Translations under genes and position numbers: made by a program
Assembly (NCBI GenBank): GCA_016716605.1
Contig: JADJWA010000001.1
Location: forward strand, 1,922,001-1,986,000
Source of the DNA: Flavobacteriales bacterium
Lineage (GTDB): Bacteria > Bacteroidota > Bacteroidia > Flavobacteriales_F > PHOS-HE28
Length of the DNA: 64,000 nt
Reading direction: 5' to 3'
Part shown: piece after piece, positions 7,870 through 16,250 of the stretch
Numbering within the stretch: position 1 is the first letter of the stretch
Layout: each line of letters opens with the position of its first letter
The notes under the pieces: generated by a model
Seen by the model: only the letters and a program-made list of their open reading frames with translations
The model's database searches: none
Told to the model about the DNA's origin: nothing

Positions 7870-9201
7870 GTGCCTTCCGCGTCGCCCGCCCCCTCCATCC
7901 TCCTCGACCCCGCCTTCCCCTACGGCGAGGACCTGCTCCAATTCATCTGGGAGCAAGGGCTGTATGAGCGCCGAGGATTATGCACCACGGATGGACGCCC
8001 TGTGGAAGTGGTGAAGGCGGGCCGCATCCAGCGCGACAGTGGGCCCGATCTGGCCGACGCGAAAGTGCGGATCGATGGACAGCTCTGGGCGGGCACGGTG
8101 GAGGTGCATCTGCGATCGAGCGAGTGGAGGGCGCACGGCCACCACCACGACCCGGCCTATGAGAACGTGGTGCTGCATGTGGTGTATGAGCACGATGCCG
8201 AGGCTTGCACCTTGAGCGGCCGCACCTTGCCCACGGTTGAGCTGCTGCCGCGCGTCTCCACGGAGAGCATCGGTCTGTACCAAGCACTCATGCGCGGCAA
8301 GGGCTTCGTGCCGTGCGCTGCGCAACTGCACCGGGCTGATCCCTTGCGCACCAGCGCCTGGCTCGAGCGCGTGCTGGTGGAGCGGTTGGAGCGCAAGACG
8401 GCGCATGTGGAATCGCTCTTCCGTGAGTTGAACGGCGATGCGTCGGAGACGCTCTACCAGCTGCTCGCGCGCGGCTTCGGCCTGAAGGTGAATGCCGAGC
8501 CCTTCGGCATGCTGGCCCGGGCGCTGCCGCTGCGCGTGCTGCACAAGTACCGCGATGATGCGCTGCGCACCGAGGCCCTGCTCTTCGGTCAGGCCGGCCT
8601 GCTGCAAGTCGATTTCGTGGACGAGCACCCACGCGCGCTGCAACGCGAGCATGCCCTGCTCGCCCGCATGCACGCCCTCCATCCGGCCCCGCTCGCCGCC
8701 TGGAAGTTCGCGCGCATGCGGCCGATCAACCTGCCCACCATCCGCATGGCGCAGTTCGCGCGCTTGATCATGCGCTGCGATGGCGACCTGAGTCCGTTGA
8801 TCGCATCAGACGATCCCGGTGAGGTCCGGGCCCTGCTCGATGTGGAAGCCGATGGCTATTGGACCGATCACTGGGTCTTCGACAAGCCGAGCGCGCCGAA
8901 ACCCAAGCACCTGGGCCGTGTCGGCGCCGATCACCTGATCATCAACGCCGTCGTCCCCGCGCTCTTCGCCCTGGGCCGCGTGCTGGGCCGCACCGACCAT
9001 GCGGACCGTGCCATGCGCTTGCTCGAGCGGCTCCCGGCCGAATCGAATGCGGTGCTGAAGGGATGGGAGGCTGCAGGGCTCAGCGCACAGGACGCCGGCC
9101 GAGGACAAGCGCTCATCGAGCTCAAGAACGAGTACTGCGACAAGCGCCGCTGCCTGCATTGCGGCATCGGGCAGCAGTTGCTGCGGTCAACCTTGAAATG
9201 A
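7870..9201 (+). CDS. DUF2851 family protein
   Basis: About 443 residues. Motifs include EDLLQFIWEQGLYERRGL at the N-terminus, VVKAGRIQRDSGPDLADAKV, WAGTVEVHLRSSEW and VVLHVVYEHD, which together define DUF2851, a Bacteroidota family of unknown function. The fold around GPDF..A.....WAGxVE resembles nuclease-like domains, but that is inference. The C-terminus has a CDKRRCLHCGIG cysteine cluster that could bind zinc. The start is set at a GTG at 7870. An in-frame ATG at 7798 would add 24 residues unlike the family. The next gene is convergent, with only 8 bases between stops. Confidence 0.85.
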   Translation: MPSASPAPSILLDPAFPYGEDLLQFIWEQGLYERRGLCTTDGRPVEVVKAGRIQRDSGPDLADAKVRIDGQLWAGTVEVHLRSSEWRAHGHHHDPAYENVVLHVVYEHDAEACTLSGRTLPTVELLPRVSTESIGLYQALMRGKGFVPCAAQLHRADPLRTSAWLERVLVERLERKTAHVESLFRELNGDASETLYQLLARGFGLKVNAEPFGMLARALPLRVLHKYRDDALRTEALLFGQAGLLQVDFVDEHPRALQREHALLARMHALHPAPLAAWKFARMRPINLPTIRMAQFARLIMRCDGDLSPLIASDDPGEVRALLDVEADGYWTDHWVFDKPSAPKPKHLGRVGADHLIINAVVPALFALGRVLGRTDHADRAMRLLERLPAESNAVLKGWEAAGLSAQDAGRGQALIELKNEYCDKRRCLHCGIGQQLLRSTLK

Positions 9202-9209
9202 GTTGACGC

Positions 9210-9860
9210 CTAATCGTCGCCATCATCGCGCGGCAGCTCGTTGAAGCTACCGAGCTCCTGCTCATCGTCGTAGTAGAACACGCGCAATTGGGCGGTGTCG
9301 CGCAGCAGGTCGATGCGGCCCACCTCGATGCGTGACGGGCGCACGCCGAGGCGCTCGCGCAGGTCGTCCATCAACTTGTCGCGGTTCTCCGGCTTGATCA
9401 GGTCGATGCGCTCGTAGGTGATCTGGCGCATGGCCTCGTGGCGCGTGAGCCAGAGGTGCTCCAGCACGTACGTGGTGATCAGGATCAGCGCGTTGGTGAA
9501 CAGCAACTCCACCAGGCTCACCTTCTTGCCGAATAGCGCGTTCATCACCGCCACGGCGATCACCGCGAGCAGGTAGGTCATGTCCTTGATGCTGATCTGC
9601 TCGGTGCGGTAGCGCAGGATGCTGAAGATCGCGAAGAGGCCGAAGGCGAAGCCCGTGCTCAGCTTCACGCTGTTGAGCAGGCCGCAGAGGAAGAAGATGA
9701 GGACGTTGAAGAGGAAGTAGGTGAAGAGGAAGTCCTTCTTGCGGTGGATCGGGTAGTAGATCAACCGGATCAGGACGTACACCACCAGCAGGTCGAGGCC
9801 GAACTTGAAGAGGAGTTCCCAGAAGTCGTCGTGGAAGATCTCCCAGCCGAGGAATTTCAT
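9210..9860 (-). CDS. DUF4956 membrane protein (polyphosphate polymerase partner)
   Basis: A 216-residue protein with about four membrane segments between residues 20 and 135 (for example LLVVYVLIRLIYYPI, FLLFNVLIFFLCGLL-like and LLAVIAVAVMNALFG) and a cytosolic C-terminal domain of about 80 residues containing RIEVGRIDLLRDTAQLRVFYYDD. This is the DUF4956 pattern. Genes of this family are regularly found next to VTC-domain polyphosphate polymerases, as here, where the partner ends 17 bases upstream. It probably forms the membrane part of a polyphosphate-making complex. That role is inferred from context. Confidence 0.87.
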   Translation of the reverse strand: MKFLGWEIFHDDFWELLFKFGLDLLVVYVLIRLIYYPIHRKKDFLFTYFLFNVLIFFLCGLLNSVKLSTGFAFGLFAIFSILRYRTEQISIKDMTYLLAVIAVAVMNALFGKKVSLVELLFTNALILITTYVLEHLWLTRHEAMRQITYERIDLIKPENRDKLMDDLRERLGVRPSRIEVGRIDLLRDTAQLRVFYYDDEQELGSFNELPRDDGDD

Positions 9861-9877
9861 GCGGTTCGTTTAGTTGT

Positions 9878-10627
9878 TCACGCGGCGTTGCGCAGGCGGT
9901 TGAGGCGGAGGAGCACTTCCTTGAAGGCGTTGTGCTTCACAGGGCGGCGCAAGGTGAGCATGCCGATGCAATACTTGCTCATGCCGCTGGGCCGCTCGCC
10001 CATGGCGCGCACCAGCTTCACGAAGGGTGAGCTGCGGTCGGCGCGTTCCTGCTTGAGCTCGGCCACCACGATGCCATCGAGCGCCCCGCTGCCATCGGGC
10101 ATGGAGAAGCGGAGGTCCACATCCATGGTGAGGCGCTCGGGCCTGTCCTTCGCCACGAAGGTGTAGCGCGTGAAGTGGTTCCAGAGGGTGGGCACCAAGG
10201 GGCTTGCATCGTGCGCGGCCTCCTGCGCGAAGCGGAGCTGTTCACCGGCAAGCTGCTCCGGGATGCTCTCCACGCGCATGCGCGCCTTGTCCGTGCGGCC
10301 GCGACCCGTCTTGCGCTTCACCTCCAGGAAGGCGAGGCCGCTGCCGATGTATTCGCGGAAGCGCACCTTGCTGCGGAACGTGCGCTTGTTGTGGTGGTCG
10401 CGGTAATGCTTCAGGTCGGGCGTGTCGAAGTAGAGGCTGCGGTATGCCGTGCCGCGCTTGCCATCCACCTCGAGCAGGCGGTAGTGCGGGAGCATCTGTT
10501 CCAGCAGCTTGGGCAGGGAGTCGGCGCCGATCACGTACTTGGTGTCCACGCGGTCCTGCAGCTTCACGCCATCCATCTCCGCGAGGGTGATCGGCTCGAA
10601 GCGCTGAAGGATGAAGCTGTTATCCAC
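9878..10627 (-). CDS. VTC-domain polyphosphate polymerase
   Basis: About 249 residues. Motifs of the VTC triphosphate-tunnel fold are RVDTKYVIG, TAYRSLYFDTPDLKHYRDHHN, KVRFREYIGSGLAFLEVKRKTGRGRTDKAR (split basic clusters), VVAELKQER and MSKYCIGM near the end. The related yeast Vtc4 domain makes polyphosphate from ATP. The start is set at a GTG at 10627, which gives MDNSFILQRFEPITLAEMDG, matching the family's usual opening. This is supported by a TAGTTTTG box 18 bases upstream. Longer readings (to 10753) would run over the divergent cytidine deaminase promoter. It is in an operon with the DUF4956 gene. Confidence 0.87.
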   Translation of the reverse strand: MDNSFILQRFEPITLAEMDGVKLQDRVDTKYVIGADSLPKLLEQMLPHYRLLEVDGKRGTAYRSLYFDTPDLKHYRDHHNKRTFRSKVRFREYIGSGLAFLEVKRKTGRGRTDKARMRVESIPEQLAGEQLRFAQEAAHDASPLVPTLWNHFTRYTFVAKDRPERLTMDVDLRFSMPDGSGALDGIVVAELKQERADRSSPFVKLVRAMGERPSGMSKYCIGMLTLRRPVKHNAFKEVLLRLNRLRNAA

Positions 10628-10645
10628 GGGTTCCCGCAAGGCCGC

Positions 10646-10653
10646 CAAAACTA
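10646..10653 (-). promoter_or_regulatory. -7 box TAGTTTTG for the polyphosphate polymerase operon
   Basis: An exact TAnnTTTG match on the minus strand, 18 bases before the GTG start at 10627. It supports that start over the longer open frame. Confidence 0.45.
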
Positions 10654-10697
10654 ACCGAGTGGCGCCATTCGACCCTCGGGCCCGCGTGGCGTTCAAG

Positions 10698-10705
10698 TAC
10701 ATTCG
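10698..10705 (+). promoter_or_regulatory. -7-like box TACATTCG for cytidine deaminase
   Basis: One mismatch to TAnnTTTG, 19 bases before the ATG at 10725. It mirrors the divergent box of the polyphosphate polymerase gene, so the two promoters sit back to back. Confidence 0.3.
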
Positions 10706-10724
10706 CCCTCCTTTCGACCGTCGC

Positions 10725-11207
10725 ATGGCCGAGCAGCACCAGCACACCTTCATGTACCGACGGATGCCGCTCGCGGAGCTTCCACCCGCCGATCAGGAGC
10801 TGGTGGCGCGTGCGGTCAAGGCATCGCAGCGCGCCTATGCCCCGTATTCGCGCTTCTTCGTTGGTGCCGCGCTGCGTTTGAGCGATGGCGCCGTGATCGA
10901 AGGCAACAACCAAGAGAACGCTTCTTTCCCGGCAGGCATCTGCGCCGAGCGCACCGCCCTGCACCATGCCTTGGCCATGGATGCATCGGCCTCGGTGGAG
11001 GCGATCGCCGTGGCGGTGCCGCAAGTGGCCGGTGATGCGCCCGTTTCGCCGTGCGGCATCTGCCGTCAAGCGCTGCTGGAGCAGGAAACACGGCAGGGCT
11101 CGCCCATGCGCGTGCTGTTAGCGTCGTCGTCGGGCGCGGTGGTCGAAGTGGCACGGGCCGCTGATCTGCTGCCCCTGCATTTCGATGCTTCCTTCCTGCC
11201 GAAGTGA
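10725..11207 (+). CDS. cdd: Cytidine deaminase
   Basis: A 160-residue enzyme that deaminates cytidine and deoxycytidine in pyrimidine salvage. The zinc-site motifs are clear: CAERTALHHAL (Cys-Ala-Glu, with the catalytic Glu) and SPCGICRQ (the second and third zinc cysteines). The substrate-binding FFVGAAL and EGNNQENASFP are also present. The Cys-Ala-Glu form marks the small tetrameric type. The start is set at 10725 (MAEQHQHTFMYRRMPL). An upstream ATG at 10611 would overlap the divergent gene's promoter and start. Confidence 0.93.
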   Translation: MAEQHQHTFMYRRMPLAELPPADQELVARAVKASQRAYAPYSRFFVGAALRLSDGAVIEGNNQENASFPAGICAERTALHHALAMDASASVEAIAVAVPQVAGDAPVSPCGICRQALLEQETRQGSPMRVLLASSSGAVVEVARAADLLPLHFDASFLPK

Positions 11208-11243
11208 GCGGTCCGCGCCCGGTGCCGCCGGAAAGCGGGCAGG

Positions 11244-11251
11244 TATATTTG
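11244..11251 (+). promoter_or_regulatory. -7 box TATATTTG for the pdh operon
   Basis: An exact TAnnTTTG match on the plus strand, 34 bases upstream of the E1 alpha start. It lies in the 78-base gap after cdd. No convincing -33 element was seen. Confidence 0.5.
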
Positions 11252-11285
11252 CCCGCCACGCACTGCACGCGATCCATCGCTTCCC

Positions 11286-12320
11286 ATGACCACCAAGACC
11301 GCCGCCAAGGCCAGCCGCGCCAAGGCCGATTCCACCGCCTTTCCGAAGGAGACCTACCAGCGCTGGTTCAAGGACATGGTGCTCATGCGCCGTTTCGAGG
11401 AGAAGTGCGGCCACCTCTACACGATGCAGAAGTTCGGCGGATTCTGCCACCTCTACATCGGGCAGGAGGCCGTGCTCGCGGGCATGGTCACCGCCATCCG
11501 CAAGACCGATCGCATCATCACCGGCTACCGCGACCATTGCCATCCGCTCGCCCTTGGCGATTCGCCCAAGCGCGTCATGGCCGAGCTCTATGGCAAGACC
11601 ACCGGCACCAGCAAGGGCAAGGGCGGCAGCATGCACTTCTTCGATAAGAGCCGGAACCTCTTCGGGGGGCACGGCATCGTGGGAGGGCAGATCGGACTCG
11701 GCGCCGGCATCGCTTTCGCCGATTGGTACCGCGGCGAGGATCACGTCACCCTGTGCATGTTCGGCGACGGTGCAGCGCGTCAAGGCATCCTGCACGAGAC
11801 CTTCAACATGGCCATGACCTGGAAGCTCCCGGTGATCTTCATCGTTGAGAACAACCAGTACGCCATGGGCACCAGCGTGGCGCGCACCAGCAATGTGCAC
11901 GACCTGCGCCGCTTGGGCGAGAGCTACGACATGCCCGGCGTGGCCGTGAACGGCATGCGCTGCGAGGATGTGCATGAGGCCATCAGCAACGCTTGCGCGC
12001 ACGTGCGCGGCGGCAACGGGCCCATCCTGCTCGACATCCAGACCTACCGGTACAAGGGCCACAGCATGAGCGACCCGCAGAAGTACCGCACCAAGGAAGA
12101 GGTGGAGGCCTACAAGCAGCAGGATCCCATCGAGAGCGTGCGCGCCACCCTGCTCGCGAACAAGTGGGCTAGCGAAGGCGAGCTGGAGGCCATCGACGAA
12201 GCCGCGAAGAAGGAAGTGGAGGAGGCCGTGAAGTTCGCGGAGGAAAGTCCCGTGCCCGATGCCAGCGAATTGTACACCGATGTGTACATGCAGTCCGATT
12301 ACCCCTTCGAGAAAGACTGA
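11286..12320 (+). CDS. pdhA: Pyruvate dehydrogenase E1 component, alpha subunit
   Basis: A 344-residue thiamine-diphosphate enzyme subunit that decarboxylates pyruvate and hands the acetyl group to E2. Visible features are the N-terminal MRRFEEKCGHLY, the ThDP/Mg motif GDGAARQGILHET ending in ENNQYAMGT, and the C-terminal YRYKGHSMSDPQKYR, which corresponds to the phosphorylation-loop region of E1 alpha. The E2 gene follows 33 bases later. A beta subunit gene is not adjacent, as is common in Flavobacteriales, where it lies elsewhere. A -7 box is 34 bases upstream. Confidence 0.95.
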   Translation: MTTKTAAKASRAKADSTAFPKETYQRWFKDMVLMRRFEEKCGHLYTMQKFGGFCHLYIGQEAVLAGMVTAIRKTDRIITGYRDHCHPLALGDSPKRVMAELYGKTTGTSKGKGGSMHFFDKSRNLFGGHGIVGGQIGLGAGIAFADWYRGEDHVTLCMFGDGAARQGILHETFNMAMTWKLPVIFIVENNQYAMGTSVARTSNVHDLRRLGESYDMPGVAVNGMRCEDVHEAISNACAHVRGGNGPILLDIQTYRYKGHSMSDPQKYRTKEEVEAYKQQDPIESVRATLLANKWASEGELEAIDEAAKKEVEEAVKFAEESPVPDASELYTDVYMQSDYPFEKD

Positions 12321-12353
12321 CCTAAACCTGCGCCGGAGAACGGCGCGTGCATC

Positions 12354-13604
12354 ATGGCCGAGATCATCCGCATGCCCAAGCTGAGCGACACCATGACCGA
12401 AGGCGGTCTCAGCAAGTGGCACAAGAACGTGGGCGACAAACTGAAGACCGGCGACCTGCTCGCCGAGATCGAGACCGACAAGGCCACCATGGACTTTGAG
12501 AGCCCGGTGGATGGCGTGCTGCTGCACATCGGCGTGCCCGCTGGCAAGAGCGCTGCGGTTGATAGCATCCTTGCCGTGTTCGGGAAGGAAGGGGAGGACA
12601 TCACGGCCCTGCTTGCAAGCGCGGCTTCCGAAGCGCCGAAAAAGGCGGAGGTGAAGGAAGAACCCAAGGCGCAGGTGCAGGCGCAGGAGGCAGCGAGGCC
12701 ACTTGCCCCTGCTCCTGCCCCTGCCCCTGCCCCTGTCCCTGTATCATCCAACGGCCGCGTGAAAGCCAGTCCGCTCGCGAAGCACTTGGCCGAGGAGAAG
12801 GGCATCGACATCAGCCGCGTACGTGGCAGCGGCCCCGATGGACGCGTGACCAAGAGCGACATCGAGAACCATCGCGGCAGTGGCGGGGCGTACAGTGCAC
12901 CGCAGGTGGAGGCCTTCACCGAAGTGGAGGTGAGCCAGATGCGCAAGACCATCGCGCGCCGTCTGGCCGAGAGCAAGTTCACCGCGCCGCACTTCTACCT
13001 CACGATCGAGATCGACATGGGGCGCGCCGTTCAAGTGCGCGAGGCGATCAACAAGAGCATCGCGCCCGACAAGATTTCCTTCAACGACCTTGTGATCAAA
13101 GGCGTCGCAGTTGCATTGAAGCAGCACCCCAAGGTGAACAGCAGCTGGCTCGGCGATCGCATCCGCTTCAATCAGCACGTGCACATCGGCGTTGCCGTCG
13201 CGGTGGAGGAAGGACTGCTCGTGCCCGTTGTGCGCTTCGCCGATAGCAAACCGCTGCGCACCATTGGCGCCGAGGTGCGCGACTACGCGAAGAAGGCCAA
13301 GGAGAAGAAGCTGCAGCCCGCCGACTGGGAAGGCAACACCTTCACCATCTCCAACCTCGGCATGTTCGGCATCGAGGAGTTCACCGCCATCATCAACCCC
13401 CCCGATGCCTGCATCCTGGCCGTGGGCGGCATCATGGAGAAGCCCGTGGTGAAGAATGGCGCCATCGTGCCCGGCCACACCATGAAGGTGACCCTGAGTT
13501 GCGACCACCGCGTGGTGGATGGCGCAACCGGCGCGGCCTTCCTGCAGACCTTCAAGGGCTACATGGAAGAGCCGGCGTTGCTGCTGGGGGTGGGAGCGAT
13601 CTAA
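12354..13604 (+). CDS. pdhC: Pyruvate dehydrogenase E2, dihydrolipoamide acetyltransferase
   Basis: A 416-residue core enzyme of the pyruvate dehydrogenase complex. Domains in order: one lipoyl domain (residues 1-80, lipoylation motif ETDKATMDF), an Ala-Pro-rich flexible linker (near 105-130), an E3/E1-binding peripheral domain (KASPLAKHLAEEKGIDISRV), and the catalytic acetyltransferase domain from about 185 to the end, with active-site DHRVVDGATGAAF. It transfers acetyl groups from E1 to CoA. The gene follows pdhA directly and is surely in the same operon. Only one lipoyl domain is present, fewer than in some homologues. Confidence 0.95.
   Translation: MAEIIRMPKLSDTMTEGGLSKWHKNVGDKLKTGDLLAEIETDKATMDFESPVDGVLLHIGVPAGKSAAVDSILAVFGKEGEDITALLASAASEAPKKAEVKEEPKAQVQAQEAARPLAPAPAPAPAPVPVSSNGRVKASPLAKHLAEEKGIDISRVRGSGPDGRVTKSDIENHRGSGGAYSAPQVEAFTEVEVSQMRKTIARRLAESKFTAPHFYLTIEIDMGRAVQVREAINKSIAPDKISFNDLVIKGVAVALKQHPKVNSSWLGDRIRFNQHVHIGVAVAVEEGLLVPVVRFADSKPLRTIGAEVRDYAKKAKEKKLQPADWEGNTFTISNLGMFGIEEFTAIINPPDACILAVGGIMEKPVVKNGAIVPGHTMKVTLSCDHRVVDGATGAAFLQTFKGYMEEPALLLGVGAI
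12705..12740 (+). repeat. Hexanucleotide repeat encoding the E2 Ala-Pro linker
   Basis: Six imperfect copies of GCCCCT in frame encode the alternating Ala-Pro linker of E2. The unit length keeps frame when copies are gained or lost, so linker length could vary between strains. Confidence 0.8.
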
Positions 13605-13609
13605 GGCTG

Positions 13610-14035
13610 ATGCGGTCGGTGCTGCTTGTCATCGGCCAGTTCACATGCATCGGTGCGCTCGTGTTGGGCGGCACTTGGCAGTTGCCGTGGTGGGCGTGGG
13701 CGCTCTTCGGCATGGGTCTGATCGTACTGGTTTGGGCAGCGTTCTCGCTAGGCGGCCATAACCTCACGGTGATGCCTGATCCGCGGGCTACGAATGCGTT
13801 GAGCGCGCGCGGCATCTACCGTTTCGTGCGGCATCCGATGTACACGGCGGTGCTGCTATGCGGCTCGGCCTTGGCCTTCGGTTCGCCGAGCGCATTGCGG
13901 TGGATGGCGCTGGCGGTCTGCATCATGGTTCTCCTGCTGAAGATCCAGCACGAAGAGGCTCTGCTCACTGCAAGGCACCCGGACTATGCCGAGCGCATGC
14001 GCGGCGTCAAGCGTCTGCTGCCAGGCGTGTGGTAG
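13610..14035 (+). CDS. ICMT/PEMT-like membrane methyltransferase family protein
   Basis: A 141-residue membrane protein with four hydrophobic segments (MRSVLLVIGQFTCIGALVL, WWAWALFGMGLIVLVWAAF, a segment near FGSPSALRWMALAVCIMVLL). The motif GIYRFVRHPMYTAVLL and the downstream EEALLTARHPDYAERMRGV are hallmarks of the isoprenylcysteine carboxyl methyltransferase-like family. The substrate in bacteria is unknown. The ATG at 13610 is five bases past the E2 stop, so it may be translated from the pdh transcript. Longer in-frame readings overlap E2 and give non-membrane sequence, so they are rejected. Confidence 0.85.
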   Translation: MRSVLLVIGQFTCIGALVLGGTWQLPWWAWALFGMGLIVLVWAAFSLGGHNLTVMPDPRATNALSARGIYRFVRHPMYTAVLLCGSALAFGSPSALRWMALAVCIMVLLLKIQHEEALLTARHPDYAERMRGVKRLLPGVW

Positions 14036-14123
14036 GGGCAACCGTTCGTCACGCGCCCTTCCGGTCCGCACATTCTTCTTTCCTGCGGCTCTTGCGCGCG
14101 AGAACCTTGCTGTCCACTCGTTC

Positions 14124-15368
14124 ATGGACCGCGCGATCGATCCCCGTCCGGCACGCCGGAAACGCATCGTTGCCATTGGCTGCGTTGGCGGAGTCGTATT
14201 GCTCATCCTTGCTTTCTGGAGCAGCTCCTTCGCAACCAGCCGTGTGCGTATAGAAGCGACGAAAGTCACCATTGGCACAGTGCAGAAGGGGCTCTTCAAG
14301 GAGTTCATCCCCATCACTGGCACAGTTCAGCCGATCCAGACGGTATTCCTCGACGCGCTCGAGGGCGGCACGGTGAAGCACCGCTTCGTAGAGGACGGCA
14401 GCATGGTGAAGGCGGGGCAGCCCATCATCGAATTGAGCAATCCGCAGTTGCACATGGATGCCATCAACCGCGAGGCGCAACTGCTCGATCAGCAGAACAA
14501 CCTGCGCAACACGCGGCTGGCCATGGATCAGCAGACCACGCGGCTGAGGGATGAGCTGCTCAATCTCGACAAGGACCTGAGGCGCTTGGAGCGCGACCAG
14601 CGCGTGGATGACCGGCTCGTGAAGGACTCGCTGCTGGCGCGCAACGCCTACCTGAGCAACCTGGAGAACCTGCAGTACATGCGCGAGAAGCGCAAGCTAT
14701 TGGCGGCCAACGTGCGGAGCGATTCGCTCTTCCGGCTCAGCCAGGTGGGCTCCATCACCAGCAACCTCGCTCTCATCGACCAGAACCTCGCCTTCCTGCG
14801 TGACAACCTGCAGAACCTGGTGATCAAGGCACCGATCGACGGTCAGCTCAGCGGCCTCAACGTCGAACTGGGACAGACCAAGCAGCGCGGCGAGCGCCTC
14901 GCGCAGATTGATGTGCTGGAACGGTTCAAGGTGCGTGCGCGCATCCCCGAGCATTACGTGAGCCGTGTGAGCATCGGCCTGGTCGGCACCTTCACCCACG
15001 CGGGCACTGAGCACGCGATTGAGGTCTTCAAGGTCTATCCCGAAGTGAGCAACGGCGAATTCGATGTGGACCTGCGCTTCGTTGGCGTGAGTCCCGAGGT
15101 GCGACGCGGTCAGACCTTCCAGGTGCGTCTGCAGCTGAGCGAGGACATGCAAGCCGTGATGCTGCCGCGCGGTCCCTTCTTCCAGGACACCGGTGGGCAA
15201 TGGGTGTACGCGGTGGATGCCGAAGGCAAGGCCACCAAGCGCGATGTGAGGCTCGGTCGCCAGAATCCCGAGATGTACGAAGTGCTCGAAGGGCTCGCAC
15301 CCGGCGACCGCGTAGTGACCAGCCGGTATGCCGCTTTCAATGACGCCGATGAACTCTTGATCCAGTAA
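14124..15368 (+). CDS. MacA/HlyD-like periplasmic adaptor
   Basis: A 414-residue membrane-fusion protein. An N-terminal membrane anchor (RIVAIGCVGGVVLLILAFW, residues 13-31) is followed by a lipoyl-like half (GTVQPIQTVFLDALEGGTV), a long coiled-coil hairpin (about 120-230, rich in Leu, Arg, Gln and Asp), the second lipoyl half (VIKAPIDGQLSGLNVELGQ) and a beta-barrel domain. The ABC ATPase gene starts 37 bases downstream, so the two form a MacAB-type export or stress system. The cognate permease is not adjacent. The start at 14124 is chosen because it directly precedes a basic stretch and the anchor. Confidence 0.88.
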   Translation: MDRAIDPRPARRKRIVAIGCVGGVVLLILAFWSSSFATSRVRIEATKVTIGTVQKGLFKEFIPITGTVQPIQTVFLDALEGGTVKHRFVEDGSMVKAGQPIIELSNPQLHMDAINREAQLLDQQNNLRNTRLAMDQQTTRLRDELLNLDKDLRRLERDQRVDDRLVKDSLLARNAYLSNLENLQYMREKRKLLAANVRSDSLFRLSQVGSITSNLALIDQNLAFLRDNLQNLVIKAPIDGQLSGLNVELGQTKQRGERLAQIDVLERFKVRARIPEHYVSRVSIGLVGTFTHAGTEHAIEVFKVYPEVSNGEFDVDLRFVGVSPEVRRGQTFQVRLQLSEDMQAVMLPRGPFFQDTGGQWVYAVDAEGKATKRDVRLGRQNPEMYEVLEGLAPGDRVVTSRYAAFNDADELLIQ

Positions 15369-15405
15369 GGGCCGGATCTGACCGGCCCCGACAAACCCCA
15401 GAACC

Positions 15406-16101
15406 ATGAGCCTCCTGAAAACCCAGAACCTCTCGAAGATCTACCGCACCGATGCCATCGAGACCACCGCGCTGAACGAGGTGAGCATCTCCATCGCCCA
15501 AGGCGAATTCGTGGCCATCATGGGCCCCAGCGGCTGCGGCAAGTCCACGCTGCTCAATATCATCGGCCTGCTTGATTCGCCCAGCAGCGGGCAGTACTTC
15601 GTCAACGGTGAGGACGTGAGCGGCTACAATGAGCGCAGGCGCGCCGAGGTCCGAAAGAGCACCATCGGCTTCGTGTTCCAGAGCTTCAACCTGATCGATG
15701 AATTGACGGTCGCCGAGAACATCGAGCTGCCGTTGATCTACACGAGCATGCCCAAGGGCGAGCGCAAGCAGCGCGTTCAGGAAGCCATGGACCGCATGAG
15801 CATCGCGCATCGCGCCAAGCACTTCCCGCAGCAGCTCAGCGGCGGCCAGCAACAACGTGTGGCCATCGCGCGCGCCGTGGTGAACAGCCCCAAGCTCATC
15901 CTCGCGGATGAGCCCACGGGCAACCTCGACAGCGCCATGGGCGAGGAGGTGATGGGCCTGCTCACCGAGTTGAACAAGGCAGGCACCACGATCATCATCG
16001 TTACCCACAGCATGCGTGATGCGGGTTATGCGCAGCGCACGATCAAATTGCTGGACGGGAAGGTGGTGGAGGGGAATGTGCCAGTGCAGACGCTGCTTTG
16101 A
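15406..16101 (+). CDS. MacB/LolD-type ABC transporter ATP-binding protein
   Basis: A 231-residue ATPase. Motifs are Walker A (GPSGCGKST), the Q-loop at FVFQSFNLIDELTV, the signature LSGGQQQRVAIARA, Walker B (LILADEPTGNLD) and the H-loop IVTHSMRDA. The sequence and length match the family that energises MacB and LolCDE-like FtsX-type permeases. It is downstream of a MacA-like adaptor and is probably co-transcribed with it. No permease follows. Two large MacB-type permease genes at 29.8 and 35.6 kb, which lack adjacent ATPases, are possible partners. The substrate is unknown. Confidence 0.92.
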   Translation: MSLLKTQNLSKIYRTDAIETTALNEVSISIAQGEFVAIMGPSGCGKSTLLNIIGLLDSPSSGQYFVNGEDVSGYNERRRAEVRKSTIGFVFQSFNLIDELTVAENIELPLIYTSMPKGERKQRVQEAMDRMSIAHRAKHFPQQLSGGQQQRVAIARAVVNSPKLILADEPTGNLDSAMGEEVMGLLTELNKAGTTIIIVTHSMRDAGYAQRTIKLLDGKVVEGNVPVQTLL

Positions 16102-16250
16102 TCCGCTTCGGCGCACGCACCATTCCGTTATGCGCGGCGGTCAGCAGGGGTGATGCACCCTTGGACTGGCCGATAATGCGTCCGACGCCATGCATTCCGC
16201 TTCACGGTCGAGTGTGGCGGACCAATGGGTCGAGGCTCGATTGGTCAACT

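Noticed and set aside
10611..10724. Upstream ATG for cytidine deaminase
   Set aside because: It would add 38 residues unlike the family and would overlap the divergent gene's promoter and start.
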